Shown: positions 1-5,124 of the stretch, piece by piece
Layout of the letters: every line of letters starts with the position of its first letter
Numbering within the stretch: position 1 is the stretch's first letter
Virus record (IMG/VR): IMGVR_UViG_3300036985_002254
Coordinates: 1-37,099 of that record
Length of the DNA stretch: 37,099 nt
Origin: a virus
Strand: one strand, 5' to 3'
The notes under the pieces: model-generated
Databases searched by the model: none
Seen by the model: only the letters and a program-made list of their open reading frames with translations
What the model was told of the DNA's origin: nothing
Program-made: the position numbers and the translations under genes

Positions 1-249
1 TGAATCGGCGACCTTTTCGAGGACATCCCTGAGGATTAACTTCGCTATTACGCGGATGCAATTCCACCTCGTTCCTCCGATGTAGATTCCGCCTGAAATA
101 TACATCTTACAGTGACCTTCGTGGCACTGACATGAGCCTTCATTGGCTTCGAGTGATGCTTTACCTTTACTGGTGAGGAACTTCTGACATTTCATGTTGT
201 CGTGAAGTTCGACGTAATCCTTGACAATTTGGGTTAATTGTGACTTCAT
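1..249 (-). CDS. Cysteine/histidine-rich small protein, C-terminus outside window
   Basis: The frame is open for 83 codons from an ATG at 249 to the window edge, so the C-terminus is missing. A GAGGT ribosome binding site lies 7 nt before the start. Around residues 40-48 there is a compact cluster of Cys and His (SCQCHEGHC), with further Cys at about 21 and 63, which suggests a metal-binding fold. The family is not recognised. Its start overlaps the stop of a possible upstream mini-ORF by ATGA, as is usual for the leftward genes here. Confidence 0.7.
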   Translation of the reverse strand, partial: MKSQLTQIVKDYVELHDNMKCQKFLTSKGKASLEANEGSCQCHEGHCKMYISGGIYIGGTRWNCIRVIAKLILRDVLEKVADS

Positions 250-323
250 GATTTTACCTCGCTATAGACAGCGTTTGTTAATTTCATCAACATTAACGTA
301 TTTAAGTGAAGAAACACATACAT
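246..323 (-). CDS. Possible 25-residue mini-ORF coupled to the next gene
   Basis: A short frame ends in TGA that overlaps the ATG of the cysteine-rich gene (ATGA). The possible starts are an ATG at 323 or two internal ATGs. The peptide has no recognisable motif and no strong ribosome binding site. The ATGA junction is the only reason to list it. It could also be the tail of a gene cut by insertion of the opposite-strand HNH gene. Confidence 0.25.
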   Translation of the reverse strand: MYVFLHLNTLMLMKLTNAVYSEVKS

Positions 324-328
324 TAATT

Positions 329-856
329 ATGAAGATTTGTAATAACTGCAACAAAGAATTACCATTGACTGCGTTTCATCGTAATAAAAGTCATTCAGAC
401 GGTAGAGAAAATGTCTGCGCAGCGTGTCGCAATGAACAGACGAAGCAATGGCGTTTAACATCGCCCAAAGCAAAATATTCCGAAGCGTCTTATACACGAT
501 TAAAAGATTGGCGGTCGAAACAGTCACCATATAAACTATATGCAATGGCTGTTATCGGCGCTAAACGTCAGAAGAAAACATTCGATGTAGTTATCACTGT
601 CGATGAACTTTCGGAAATGGCTTCTGACACGAGTATTTGTCCTATTTGTGGCGTAACGTTGGATTACACACCATTAAAAGGACGGCTATTTGATAATTCT
701 CCATCGTTAGATAGAAAAGATAACGGCGACGTGGTAACTAAAGACTCCTGTTGGATAATCTGTCATAAGTGCAATCGTACGAAGTCAAATAGGTCGTTGA
801 AAGAGTTCGTTGAATATATGGAACACGCCTTGCGTTCGCTAAAGAGTTCAATTTAA
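329..856 (+). CDS. HNH homing-type endonuclease, two zinc knuckles
   Basis: This 175-residue protein has an N-terminal zinc knuckle (CNNC near residues 4-7 and CAAC near 30-33). A C-terminal HNH/treble-clef domain carries a CPICG knuckle, the active-site stretch SPSLDRKDN and a closing ICHKCNRTKSN knuckle. The family nicks or cuts DNA and commonly spreads as a free-standing homing endonuclease in viruses. The frame extends upstream to 221, but the zinc knuckle begins immediately after the ATG at 329, so that start is chosen; no strong ribosome binding site is visible. It runs opposite to the surrounding leftward mini-genes. Related genes lie at 6580, 11216 and 36491. Confidence 0.85.
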   Translation: MKICNNCNKELPLTAFHRNKSHSDGRENVCAACRNEQTKQWRLTSPKAKYSEASYTRLKDWRSKQSPYKLYAMAVIGAKRQKKTFDVVITVDELSEMASDTSICPICGVTLDYTPLKGRLFDNSPSLDRKDNGDVVTKDSCWIICHKCNRTKSNRSLKEFVEYMEHALRSLKSSI

Positions 857-927
857 CTTCGGTGCGCTTCACGTATCCTTTAAATAACTTTATTAATACG
901 TGCGCGCGTTCTGACATCGACGTTGAT

Positions 928-1236
928 TTAGAAGCGGCTATCCTTGATTTTGCCGTCGTAAACTGCGAATCCAAGATTCTCGCCAACGGATGAGTAGCGA
1001 TATACTCCGCCCTCTGAGATGCGAAGGATGCTTCCCTGACACATTTCGTTGCCGCGTGAATCTACGGCGACGAGATCGACGAATCCATCGTGCTGTACGA
1101 GTTTGAGAAAGACGTCTTTGTCCTTCTTTTCGGGTTGAATACTTTGAGGCTCATGGTTTACTCCTGACTTTCCGTAGAAAGCCGATTGAATACGACGGGA
1201 TGAACCGTAGTAGTTCGCTGATTGTCGAACACGTAT
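928..1236 (-). CDS. Small protein with non-standard start or frameshift
   Basis: From about 1145 down to the TAA at 928 one frame reads as a normal hydrophilic protein (segments such as DVFLKLVQHDGFVDLVAVD and EGGVYRYSSVGENLGF). That frame has no ATG, GTG or TTG start; it is open back to about 1265. Two explanations fit. It may begin at an ATA at 1236, 18 nt after a TTTATATA box, which would be leaderless with a very rare start. Alternatively it may begin at the ATG at 1154, which has a good CAGGAG site 6 nt upstream, but then a -1 shift is needed near CCGAAAAG (about 1120-1130). A sequencing indel in the A run is a third option. The function is unknown. Confidence 0.55.
   Translation of the reverse strand: MRVRQSANYYGSSRRIQSAFYGKSGVNHEPQSIQPEKKDKDVFLKLVQHDGFVDLVAVDSRGNEMCQGSILRISEGGVYRYSSVGENLGFAVYDGKIKDSRF
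1158..1232 (-). CDS. Possible leaderless 24-residue leader ORF
   Basis: A GTG lies 22 nt downstream of the TTTATATA box and opens a 24-codon frame. Its stop (TAA) lies inside the ribosome binding region of the ATG at 1154. The spacing copies that of the 3293-3487 gene, so it could be a leader peptide. It competes with the reading of the 928-1236 frame through the same bases, and only one of the two is likely to be right. Confidence 0.3.
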   Translation of the reverse strand: MFDNQRTTTVHPVVFNRLSTESQE

Positions 1237-1250
1237 TCGCGTTTGAATAA

Positions 1251-1262
1251 AGAGTATATAAA
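1251..1262 (-). promoter_or_regulatory. Archaeal TATA box TTTATATA
   Basis: On the minus strand the sequence reads TTTATATA, an exact match to the archaeal box A consensus. It lies about 20 nt before the candidate starts at 1236 and 1232. A copy of the recurring TCCGACGTG motif (1286-1294) lies upstream. The same bases read TATATAAA on the plus strand, so plus-strand use cannot be excluded, but no plus-strand gene follows. Confidence 0.6.
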
Positions 1263-1645
1263 GGGTTTATATGCTGATTTTCCTTCACGTCGGAGACATT
1301 GATTCTTAAATTTTCTTAAAATGTCCTACACGTAAACTATGGAGCATAAAACAGAGGGCATGCAAAGGGCTAAATGTCGAAAGCGCGTCAATTTGTCAGT
1401 TTTTAACCACCGTTTCCACTGGAGTTTTGCCTTTGAAAGCGTGTCCAGATTTCGATTTACTCGATTTTGCGGGCTTTGAATTTTTCAGCGGTTCTCATAG
1501 GAATTAACTTTTTACAGCGTTTTTCCTAATCATCGACCTTGCAAATTTTTCACGTTATACACTAACGAGAAAAAACGAACACACGCCGGATGAACGGCAG
1601 TAACTTCACAATGTGAACTACGAGTGCGTTCCAGTGGAAATGATT
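1263..1645. other. Stretch without a convincing gene
   Basis: About 380 bases lie between the TATA box and the mini-gene chain. On the minus strand a frame ending at 1396 (it reads KSGHAFKGKTPVETVVKN at its C-terminal end) looks coding but has no ATG. An ATG at 1498 opens a different frame of 13 residues, the two being separated by one shift near a run of five A. Several T and A runs (about 1481, 1510, 1520, 1545, 1570) could act as oligo-T terminators on either strand. No RNA gene is recognised. Confidence 0.4.
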
Positions 1646-1708
1646 TTAAAGATGGTAATAACCATCTGAATCAATAGGTAAATCACCGTAATCTTCCTCC
1701 TGACTCAT
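1646..1708 (-). CDS. 20-residue acidic mini-ORF at end of coupled chain
   Basis: The ATG overlaps the stop of the 41-residue gene by ATGA. The product is 20 residues, rich in Asp, Glu and Tyr. A GGAGG lies inside this ORF rather than before it, so translation would depend on coupling. The function is unknown; it may not be expressed. Confidence 0.35.
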   Translation of the reverse strand: MSQEEDYGDLPIDSDGYYHL

Positions 1709-1830
1709 TTGTTTAACCGCCTAAGTTCGTCGATGATGTTCGTCAGTTCCATTTCTCGCTCGTCGCCCATGTAAAGGGTATCCCTGACATCCTCTAGGCG
1801 TTCGATGATATTTGACATTTGAAGTGTCAT
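1705..1830 (-). CDS. 41-residue charged helical mini-protein
   Basis: The start ATG overlaps the stop of the 94-residue gene (ATGA), and AGGAGGT lies about 9 nt upstream, the best ribosome binding site in the early region. The product (from MTLQMSNIIERLEDV to DELRRLNK) is a charged amphipathic helix that could form a short coiled coil. No family is recognised. Confidence 0.7.
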   Translation of the reverse strand: MTLQMSNIIERLEDVRDTLYMGDEREMELTNIIDELRRLNK

Positions 1831-2111
1831 ATCTCTATTACCTCCTGAACTTTTTTCAGCCGCTTCGCTCCTCGACCAGGCGTCCTCTTAACGATGTCAC
1901 GCTTGGGTGGTGTGCGTAGGGTTTTAACCTCTTGCACATCGGGGTTCTCATGGAGTATGCTACCGTCTTTATCGGTGATGCTCATGACGTTTGAAAGGTT
2001 CACTGCACGACTGTTGAAGTAAACCTTACCGCCCTTGATACTATAGCGGTGGCATTTATACATAGCCACGGCTGTTTTAATTCGGATATATTTATCCTCC
2101 AATTTAATCAC
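1827..2111 (-). CDS. 94-residue basic protein, possible nucleic-acid binder
   Basis: The 94 residues begin at a GTG (2111) that overlaps the preceding stop, with a later ATG (MYKCHRYS) as an alternative. The N-terminal half reads like a small beta-rich domain. The C-terminal 30 residues are very basic (PPKRDIVKRTPGRGAKRLKK), as in DNA- or RNA-binding tails. It sits in a five-gene chain (2347 to 1646) in which neighbours overlap by 4-8 bases. A regulator or chromatin-like role would be inference only. Confidence 0.75.
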   Translation of the reverse strand: MIKLEDKYIRIKTAVAMYKCHRYSIKGGKVYFNSRAVNLSNVMSITDKDGSILHENPDVQEVKTLRTPPKRDIVKRTPGRGAKRLKKVQEVIEI

Positions 2112-2232
2112 ACACGATTAAATCAGTTTGGTCACGTGCCCGCTTCATTCCTGCAATATCGCGCTTTAACTCTTTTATACGCGATTCGTAGTCGTCAATC
2201 TGTGCATATGCAGCGCGGATATTATCATTCAT
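2104..2232 (-). CDS. 42-residue coiled-coil mini-protein
   Basis: The ATG at 2232 has AGGTG 5 nt upstream and overlaps the previous stop by 8 bases. The product is almost all helix (AQIDDYESRIKELKRD segment with a leucine/isoleucine heptad pattern), so a short coiled coil is likely. Its stop overlaps the GTG start of the 94-residue gene. The function is unknown. Confidence 0.7.
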   Translation of the reverse strand: MNDNIRAAYAQIDDYESRIKELKRDIAGMKRARDQTDLIVCD

Positions 2233-2347
2233 GATGCACCTGCATAGCGTTCTCGTTGCGTATCTCATCTGCACGCTGTAAGAAGTTAATTAACTCCGTG
2301 TTCTGTAGGTCTTTCTTCGTTAGTAAGAACTCATCACGCTTTGCCAT
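2225..2347 (-). CDS. 40-residue charged mini-protein, first of chain
   Basis: This is the first gene of the coupled chain. Its ATG at 2347 has GAGG 6 nt upstream. The product is hydrophilic and helical (KRDEFLLTKKDLQNTELINF). Its leader holds two overlapping hairpins, described separately, which could control the whole chain. No family is recognised. Confidence 0.7.
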   Translation of the reverse strand: MAKRDEFLLTKKDLQNTELINFLQRADEIRNENAMQVHHE

Positions 2348-2360
2348 AAAATTCCTCTTA

Positions 2361-2405
2361 CCCCTTTATTAGGGGCTACGAGAACGACTACGTTTGACCG
2401 TAGCC
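2361..2405 (-). promoter_or_regulatory. Overlapping alternative hairpins before the mini-gene chain
   Basis: In the leftward transcript, just before the ribosome binding site of the 2347 gene, CCCCT (2375-2371) can pair with AGGGG (2365-2361). A longer pairing GGCTACG (2405-2399) with CGTAGCC (2380-2374) uses two of the same bases. A nearer CGTAG (2393-2389) can also pair with the first CTACG. The pairings exclude one another, so this could be a translational switch. Whether it forms is untested. Confidence 0.35.
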
Positions 2406-2474
2406 TTTCCCCACATTAACGCGCATGGAGCGTCATGTGATAGTCGCACGCTCACCCATACACGTATATACGAT

Positions 2475-2772
2475 TCATTCGACGTTGTTCTCGTCATAGT
2501 CGGCTAGGGGCTTTAACGAGAACTCCGACGACAATTCATTCGGACTTCTCTCTGGCGGGATTACAGTTTTATCACCGTTATGCAGGGCGATGGTTCGACG
2601 TTATTAGCGTCTGCTCATCACCGATGCTACCCGCCTGCTACAGGACTGGAACGACGGCGCGATTGAACGCGCTCGACTATCAACGAAAGGTTTACTCCCG
2701 AACTCCCTACGGTCTAACGACGTAGCCCAACGACAAAAGCCATTGAAGCACAGACGTTCTCGCCTCGTTCAT
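2475..2772 (-). pseudogene. Frameshifted or decayed gene, several short frames
   Basis: An ATG at 2772 (TAATG overlap with the upstream gene) opens a 21-residue frame (MNEARTSVLQWLLSLGYVVR) ending at 2707. Downstream, coding-like pieces continue in successive frames, among them NLSLIVERVQSRRRSSPVAG, SIGDEQTLITSNHRP and a final piece ending LADYDENNVE at 2475. The breaks fall near GGCGGG and CGCCC runs. Read together they would make a protein of about 95 residues. The cause could be decay, indel errors in the sequence, or a set of overlapping mini-ORFs. Confidence 0.4.
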
Positions 2773-3080
2773 TACGGGAGCATTGACTGTCGCTTTCTGA
2801 CGTGGCTCTGACGTTGAATAGCCCGCGTTCGTTGATTGACGAACACCGACTTCTCAGACGTGGTTGCTCTCGAAGAATCGACGCTGCCCTTTGAATAGCG
2901 AGGGCGATTTGTCAGGCGTTGATTCGACGTTATCGACTTATCGCCACTGGCGTTTAATAACGTCTTATGGTGGCGTGCATTTACGTCATACTCGACGACT
3001 TTCACGACGATAATCTCGTCGTTGCAGTCCTGCTCAACCTCTTGCTCCGTCGCACAGCATCCGAGGATTTCGGTAATCAT
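2772..3080 (-). CDS. 102-residue early protein, basic C-terminal half
   Basis: The ATG at 3080 overlaps the stop of a 16-residue leader ORF by ATGA. The first 40 residues are acidic with three Cys (CCATEQEVEQDC then NDEIIVVKVVEYDV). The rest is basic and Ser/Arg/Gln-rich, ending in RQSHVRKRQSMLP. The change in composition near residue 60 could mean a disordered tail or a frame that is only partly coding. The stop is coupled by TAATG to the broken frame downstream. No family is recognised. Confidence 0.5.
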   Translation of the reverse strand: MITEILGCCATEQEVEQDCNDEIIVVKVVEYDVNARHHKTLLNASGDKSITSNQRLTNRPRYSKGSVDSSRATTSEKSVFVNQRTRAIQRQSHVRKRQSMLP

Positions 3081-3127
3081 GCCGTGCCCATCGCCATTTG
3101 CGGGGCGTTGTGCTGCATCGCAGCCAT
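3077..3127 (-). CDS. 16-residue leaderless leader peptide
   Basis: The ATG lies 19 nt after a TTTAAATA box, so the transcript is expected to start at or within a few bases of it. The peptide is MAAMQHNAPQMAMGTA. It has no SD but feeds by ATGA overlap into the 102-residue gene, as a leader peptide would. The expected length and spacing are the evidence; a shadow reading is possible. Confidence 0.45.
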   Translation of the reverse strand: MAAMQHNAPQMAMGTA

Positions 3128-3146
3128 ACTCTGTTTGTTGCGAAAG

Positions 3147-3161
3147 TATTTAAACCTTCGC
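3147..3161 (-). promoter_or_regulatory. Archaeal promoter: BRE plus TTTAAATA
   Basis: The minus strand reads GCGAAGG followed by TTTAAATA, a good match to the purine-rich BRE plus TATA arrangement. The 14-base core AGGTTTAAATACTT is repeated exactly at the 3510 promoter. A TCCGACGTGAA motif (3163-3173) lies just upstream, and a CCCTTTGAAAGGG inverted repeat (3180-3192) beyond that. Confidence 0.7.
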
Positions 3162-3179
3162 TTTCACGTCGGAAGTCCG

Positions 3180-3192
3180 CCCTTTGAAAGGG
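3180..3192. repeat. Inverted repeat CCCTTTGAAAGGG near promoter
   Basis: Six-base arms flank one central base, about 25 bp upstream of the leftward TATA box at 3147-3154. The position suits an operator or activator site. No regulator can be matched to it. Confidence 0.35.
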
Positions 3193-3292
3193 TTGCTATC
3201 CTTCGCGTTTACTGGTGGTGTGAAGGACGAACCTACACACCTATACCCTCTAACGGTAGTGAGCCGTATTATCGTCAGAGAAAGGGTAGGGA

Positions 3293-3487
3293 TTATCGTC
3301 TTAAGGCTATCCTGCCATGAGCGAACTTATCCCCATTCTCGTACTGTCTGAATACGCTCTCTATTACGTACGTATTTACGTAGCGTACTGCATTAGCGCG
3401 TGTACGTAGGGGAATACGCACGACAGATGGTACGTCGTTAGTCCTCATCTGTCCTGCCTTCTGGTTTTGGTCAGCGATTTTTTGCAT
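3293..3487 (-). CDS. 64-residue basic early protein, leaderless
   Basis: The ATG at 3487 lies 22 nt after a TTTAAATA box, the expected distance for an archaeal leaderless start. The product is basic (segments MQKIADQNQKAGQMRTND, VRIPLRTRANAVRYVNTYV), suggesting contact with nucleic acid. The frame also extends upstream of the TATA box, but that part is G-rich and does not look coding. No family is recognised. Confidence 0.6.
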   Translation of the reverse strand: MQKIADQNQKAGQMRTNDVPSVVRIPLRTRANAVRYVNTYVIESVFRQYENGDKFAHGRIALRR

Positions 3488-3509
3488 GATACCAACTTGG
3501 ACTCGGAAG

Positions 3510-3521
3510 TATTTAAACCTG
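3510..3521 (-). promoter_or_regulatory. Archaeal TATA box TTTAAATA
   Basis: The minus strand has AGGTTTAAATACTT, identical over 14 bases to the promoter at 3147. The start codon at 3487 follows after 22 nt. The upstream element CCGGC is a weaker BRE than that of the other copy. Confidence 0.65.
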
Positions 3522-3822
3522 CCGGTCTCGTCTGAGCCACTGACGTGTCCGACGTGTTTGTCGTCTGAGTCACCCCGAAGCACAGACGGTTTCTCCGACG
3601 AACCTCGGACACCCCGAAGCCCACGTCGAACAAAACCCACTTTCCCACCTGACCACGACGTTCGGTTTTACTCCCTCAGGCGTTACCAGACGGTCACTGA
3701 CGGTGCGCGCCCACCCCCCACCGACGAAGCCCACAGACGAGCCGAACGCGTGCGCGTTACCCTACGCTATGGCGTATGCCTGGAGTTATTTATATTATTA
3801 ATATTTATTTTCCTTATCCCAT
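3522..3822. other. Non-coding divergent control region, left part
   Basis: About 300 bases have no convincing gene on either strand. The minus strand is G-rich, with GTGGGCTTCG repeated near 3621 and 3728. A TCCGACGTG motif lies at 3548-3556. The right end (3783-3815) is strongly AT-rich (runs of TTATTTATATTATTAATATT type), which would melt easily. It separates the leftward early genes from the rightward late genes and could hold operators or a replication origin; that is inference. Confidence 0.5.
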
Positions 3823-3841
3823 AGCATAAGACAATTATGCT
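3823..3841. repeat. Inverted repeat AGCATAA-GACAA-TTATGCT
   Basis: Perfect 7-base arms flank a 5-base loop between the AT-rich stretch and the GC-rich tract. It could be an operator, a hairpin terminator or part of an origin. A copy of TCCGACGTG (3845-3853) follows within four bases. Confidence 0.45.
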
Positions 3842-3860
3842 TTCTCCGACGTGCGTCAGG

Positions 3861-3979
3861 ACGTGCGTGTGTGCGCATGCCCGCCTGTGCGCCCGCCTGT
3901 GTGCGCCTGCGCCCACGCCTGCGCCTGCCTGCGTGTGCGGGTGCGTGTGTGCGCGTATGTGCGCGTATGTGCGCGCGCG
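3861..3979. repeat. GC-rich alternating purine-pyrimidine tract, Z-DNA-prone
   Basis: Positions 3861-3880 and 3941-3979 alternate purine and pyrimidine without a break (20 and 39 bases). Between them lie a 12-base tandem repeat (CCCGCCTGTGCG twice from 3880) and other GCGCCTGC-type repeats. A 10-base unit, GCGCGTATGT, is repeated at 3951 and 3961. Such DNA favours the Z form. The three overlapping plus-strand open frames here are compositional artefacts. The tract sits upstream of the late operon. Confidence 0.75.
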
Positions 3980-4004
3980 AGGCGAAAAATCGGACGCATC
4001 CGGG

Positions 4005-4125
4005 CCTCTATATATATAAGCAGCCCTCTACGCAAAATTTTTCAGAAATTTCAACTCTCCTCCCTCGTGCACGACGTAGATAATATTAACCAATCCATAT
4101 AAATGCAGGGAAAACGTTTAAATAA
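4005..4125 (+). promoter_or_regulatory. Candidate late-operon promoter region
   Basis: Three rightward TATA candidates precede the first late gene: TATATATATAA at 4009-4019, TATAAA within 4095-4103, and GTTTAAATA at 4116-4124 with an upstream GGGAAAAC that resembles a BRE. The last is the best match to the consensus, but it would start transcription about 9 nt inside the 4138 gene. The earlier ones fit better for that gene. A TCGTGCACGA palindrome lies at 4065-4074. Which one is used cannot be told from sequence. Confidence 0.5.
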
Positions 4126-4137
4126 TAGAGACTTACT

Positions 4138-4497
4138 ATGACCGAAAACATATGCAAATACTGTATCCACGCTGGAGAGCCATACTGTCTTGGCGACCAC
4201 GAGGTAGTTGATTGCAGGATCCAGGCGGTTACTCTAAACGGCTTCCCATACTCGGCATCTCACGCAACCTGTAGTCAGGGCGCTTGGGAAGGCGAGGAGC
4301 CAGTGGATGAAGAAGAACAGTATAACCCCAAGAACGATCTGAACAACTATATTACTGTGCAGCAACCAGATGGCACGGTTCTTACTATGTATATACCAGA
4401 TACTATTGTTCTATTATACAACCAGAACAAAGAACTGGCACAAGAACTTGAATACTTAAAGAGGCGATCCCTGTGGCATCTAATAACGCGCTCGTAG
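4138..4497 (+). CDS. Cysteine-rich small protein, first gene of late operon
   Basis: This 119-residue protein has an N-terminal set of Cys and His (CKYC near residues 6-9, C17, H21, C26, and H43 with C45) that resembles a small zinc-binding domain. An acidic middle and a C-terminal helical segment ending in KRRSLWHLITRS follow. It overlaps the next gene by 25 bases. A GAG-type weak ribosome binding site precedes the ATG. Its position before the terminase genes suggests a packaging or late-regulation role, which is inference. No family is recognised. Confidence 0.7.
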   Translation: MTENICKYCIHAGEPYCLGDHEVVDCRIQAVTLNGFPYSASHATCSQGAWEGEEPVDEEEQYNPKNDLNNYITVQQPDGTVLTMYIPDTIVLLYNQNKELAQELEYLKRRSLWHLITRS

Positions 4498-5021
4498 AAC
4501 AAAGAAACGAATGTCCAATGTGTAAGAACCCCAAACTTGGAGAACGCTGGACAAACGCAGTTCTTTCGGGCGAGAAGACATCCGTGGACGCGGCATCAGC
4601 GCTCAAGATGTCCATCGAGGACGTAGACACTCATGTTTACAAGCACACGCAAACCCTCGTCAAGATGGTGGCGCCGACTCGTGACAAGGAATATTTCCTC
4701 ATTCAACTCGATGACATCAACTGCAAACTTCAAGAAGCCCTTGAAGAAATAATGTTCAACCCCGAACTTGACACGCGCAAACTCACAAGTCTAACCAAGG
4801 AGATCCGTGAAACCCTCAAACTGCTCGCTGAAGTTGCTGGTGTTATCGGAGCAGACAACAGTGCGGCTATGGCTCGCAATCTCACAGAGATGCAGCAGAA
4901 ATACCTTACGCTCACGGGGCTTATACTCGAAGTTGCATGCCCGGTGTGCCAGCAGAAGATCGTCGAACGCCTAAAGGGTGAGATGCATGCGGAGAAGAAA
5001 GATGAAAAAGAAACTCTCTGA
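4473..5021 (+). CDS. Putative terminase small subunit with zinc-ribbon cysteines
   Basis: This 182-residue protein starts at a GTG with GAGGCG about 7 nt upstream. A CPMC knuckle (residues 14-17) and a late CPVC (156-159) could share a metal. The stretch SVDAASALKMSIEDVDTHVY reads as a helix-turn-helix, followed by long helices. Location immediately before the large terminase, length, HTH-like start and helical core fit a small terminase subunit that recognises viral DNA for packaging. No direct family match is claimed. Confidence 0.6.
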   Translation: MASNNALVEQRNECPMCKNPKLGERWTNAVLSGEKTSVDAASALKMSIEDVDTHVYKHTQTLVKMVAPTRDKEYFLIQLDDINCKLQEALEEIMFNPELDTRKLTSLTKEIRETLKLLAEVAGVIGADNSAAMARNLTEMQQKYLTLTGLILEVACPVCQQKIVERLKGEMHAEKKDEKETL

Positions 5022-5124
5022 ATACGGAATCCTCTATTCGGCACACATGACGAAGGCTGAAACCCTCGCCGCCATAGATAAAATGGAGAAAGAACATGGC
5101 AGTCAAAACCAAAATCAGTCGTGA
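5002..5124 (+). CDS. 40-residue mini-protein bridging terminase genes
   Basis: The ATG at 5002 has GGAG upstream. The frame overlaps the end of the small-subunit gene by 20 bases and the start of the large subunit by 29 bases. The product is helical and charged (KLSEYGILYSAHMTKAET), ending in a Gln/Asn-rich tail. It may mainly serve to couple translation across the terminase genes. Confidence 0.55.
   Translation: MKKKLSEYGILYSAHMTKAETLAAIDKMEKEHGSQNQNQS

Noticed and set aside
738-986. Minus-strand frame antisense to the HNH gene
   Set aside because: Its first part overlaps the conserved HNH knuckle on the other strand and it has no motif; treated as a shadow.
2967-3320. Plus-strand 117-residue frame
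   Set aside because: It is antisense to the promoter-driven leftward genes and spans their TATA box; no start signal of its own.
3486-3824. Plus-strand 112-residue Pro/Arg-rich frame
   Set aside because: It starts across the leftward promoter and its composition follows the C-rich strand; no SD or TATA at proper distance.
3837-4102. Three overlapping plus-strand open frames rich in Cys, Ala and Arg
   Set aside because: They arise from the alternating GC repeat tract, lie in three frames at once and have no ribosome binding site.
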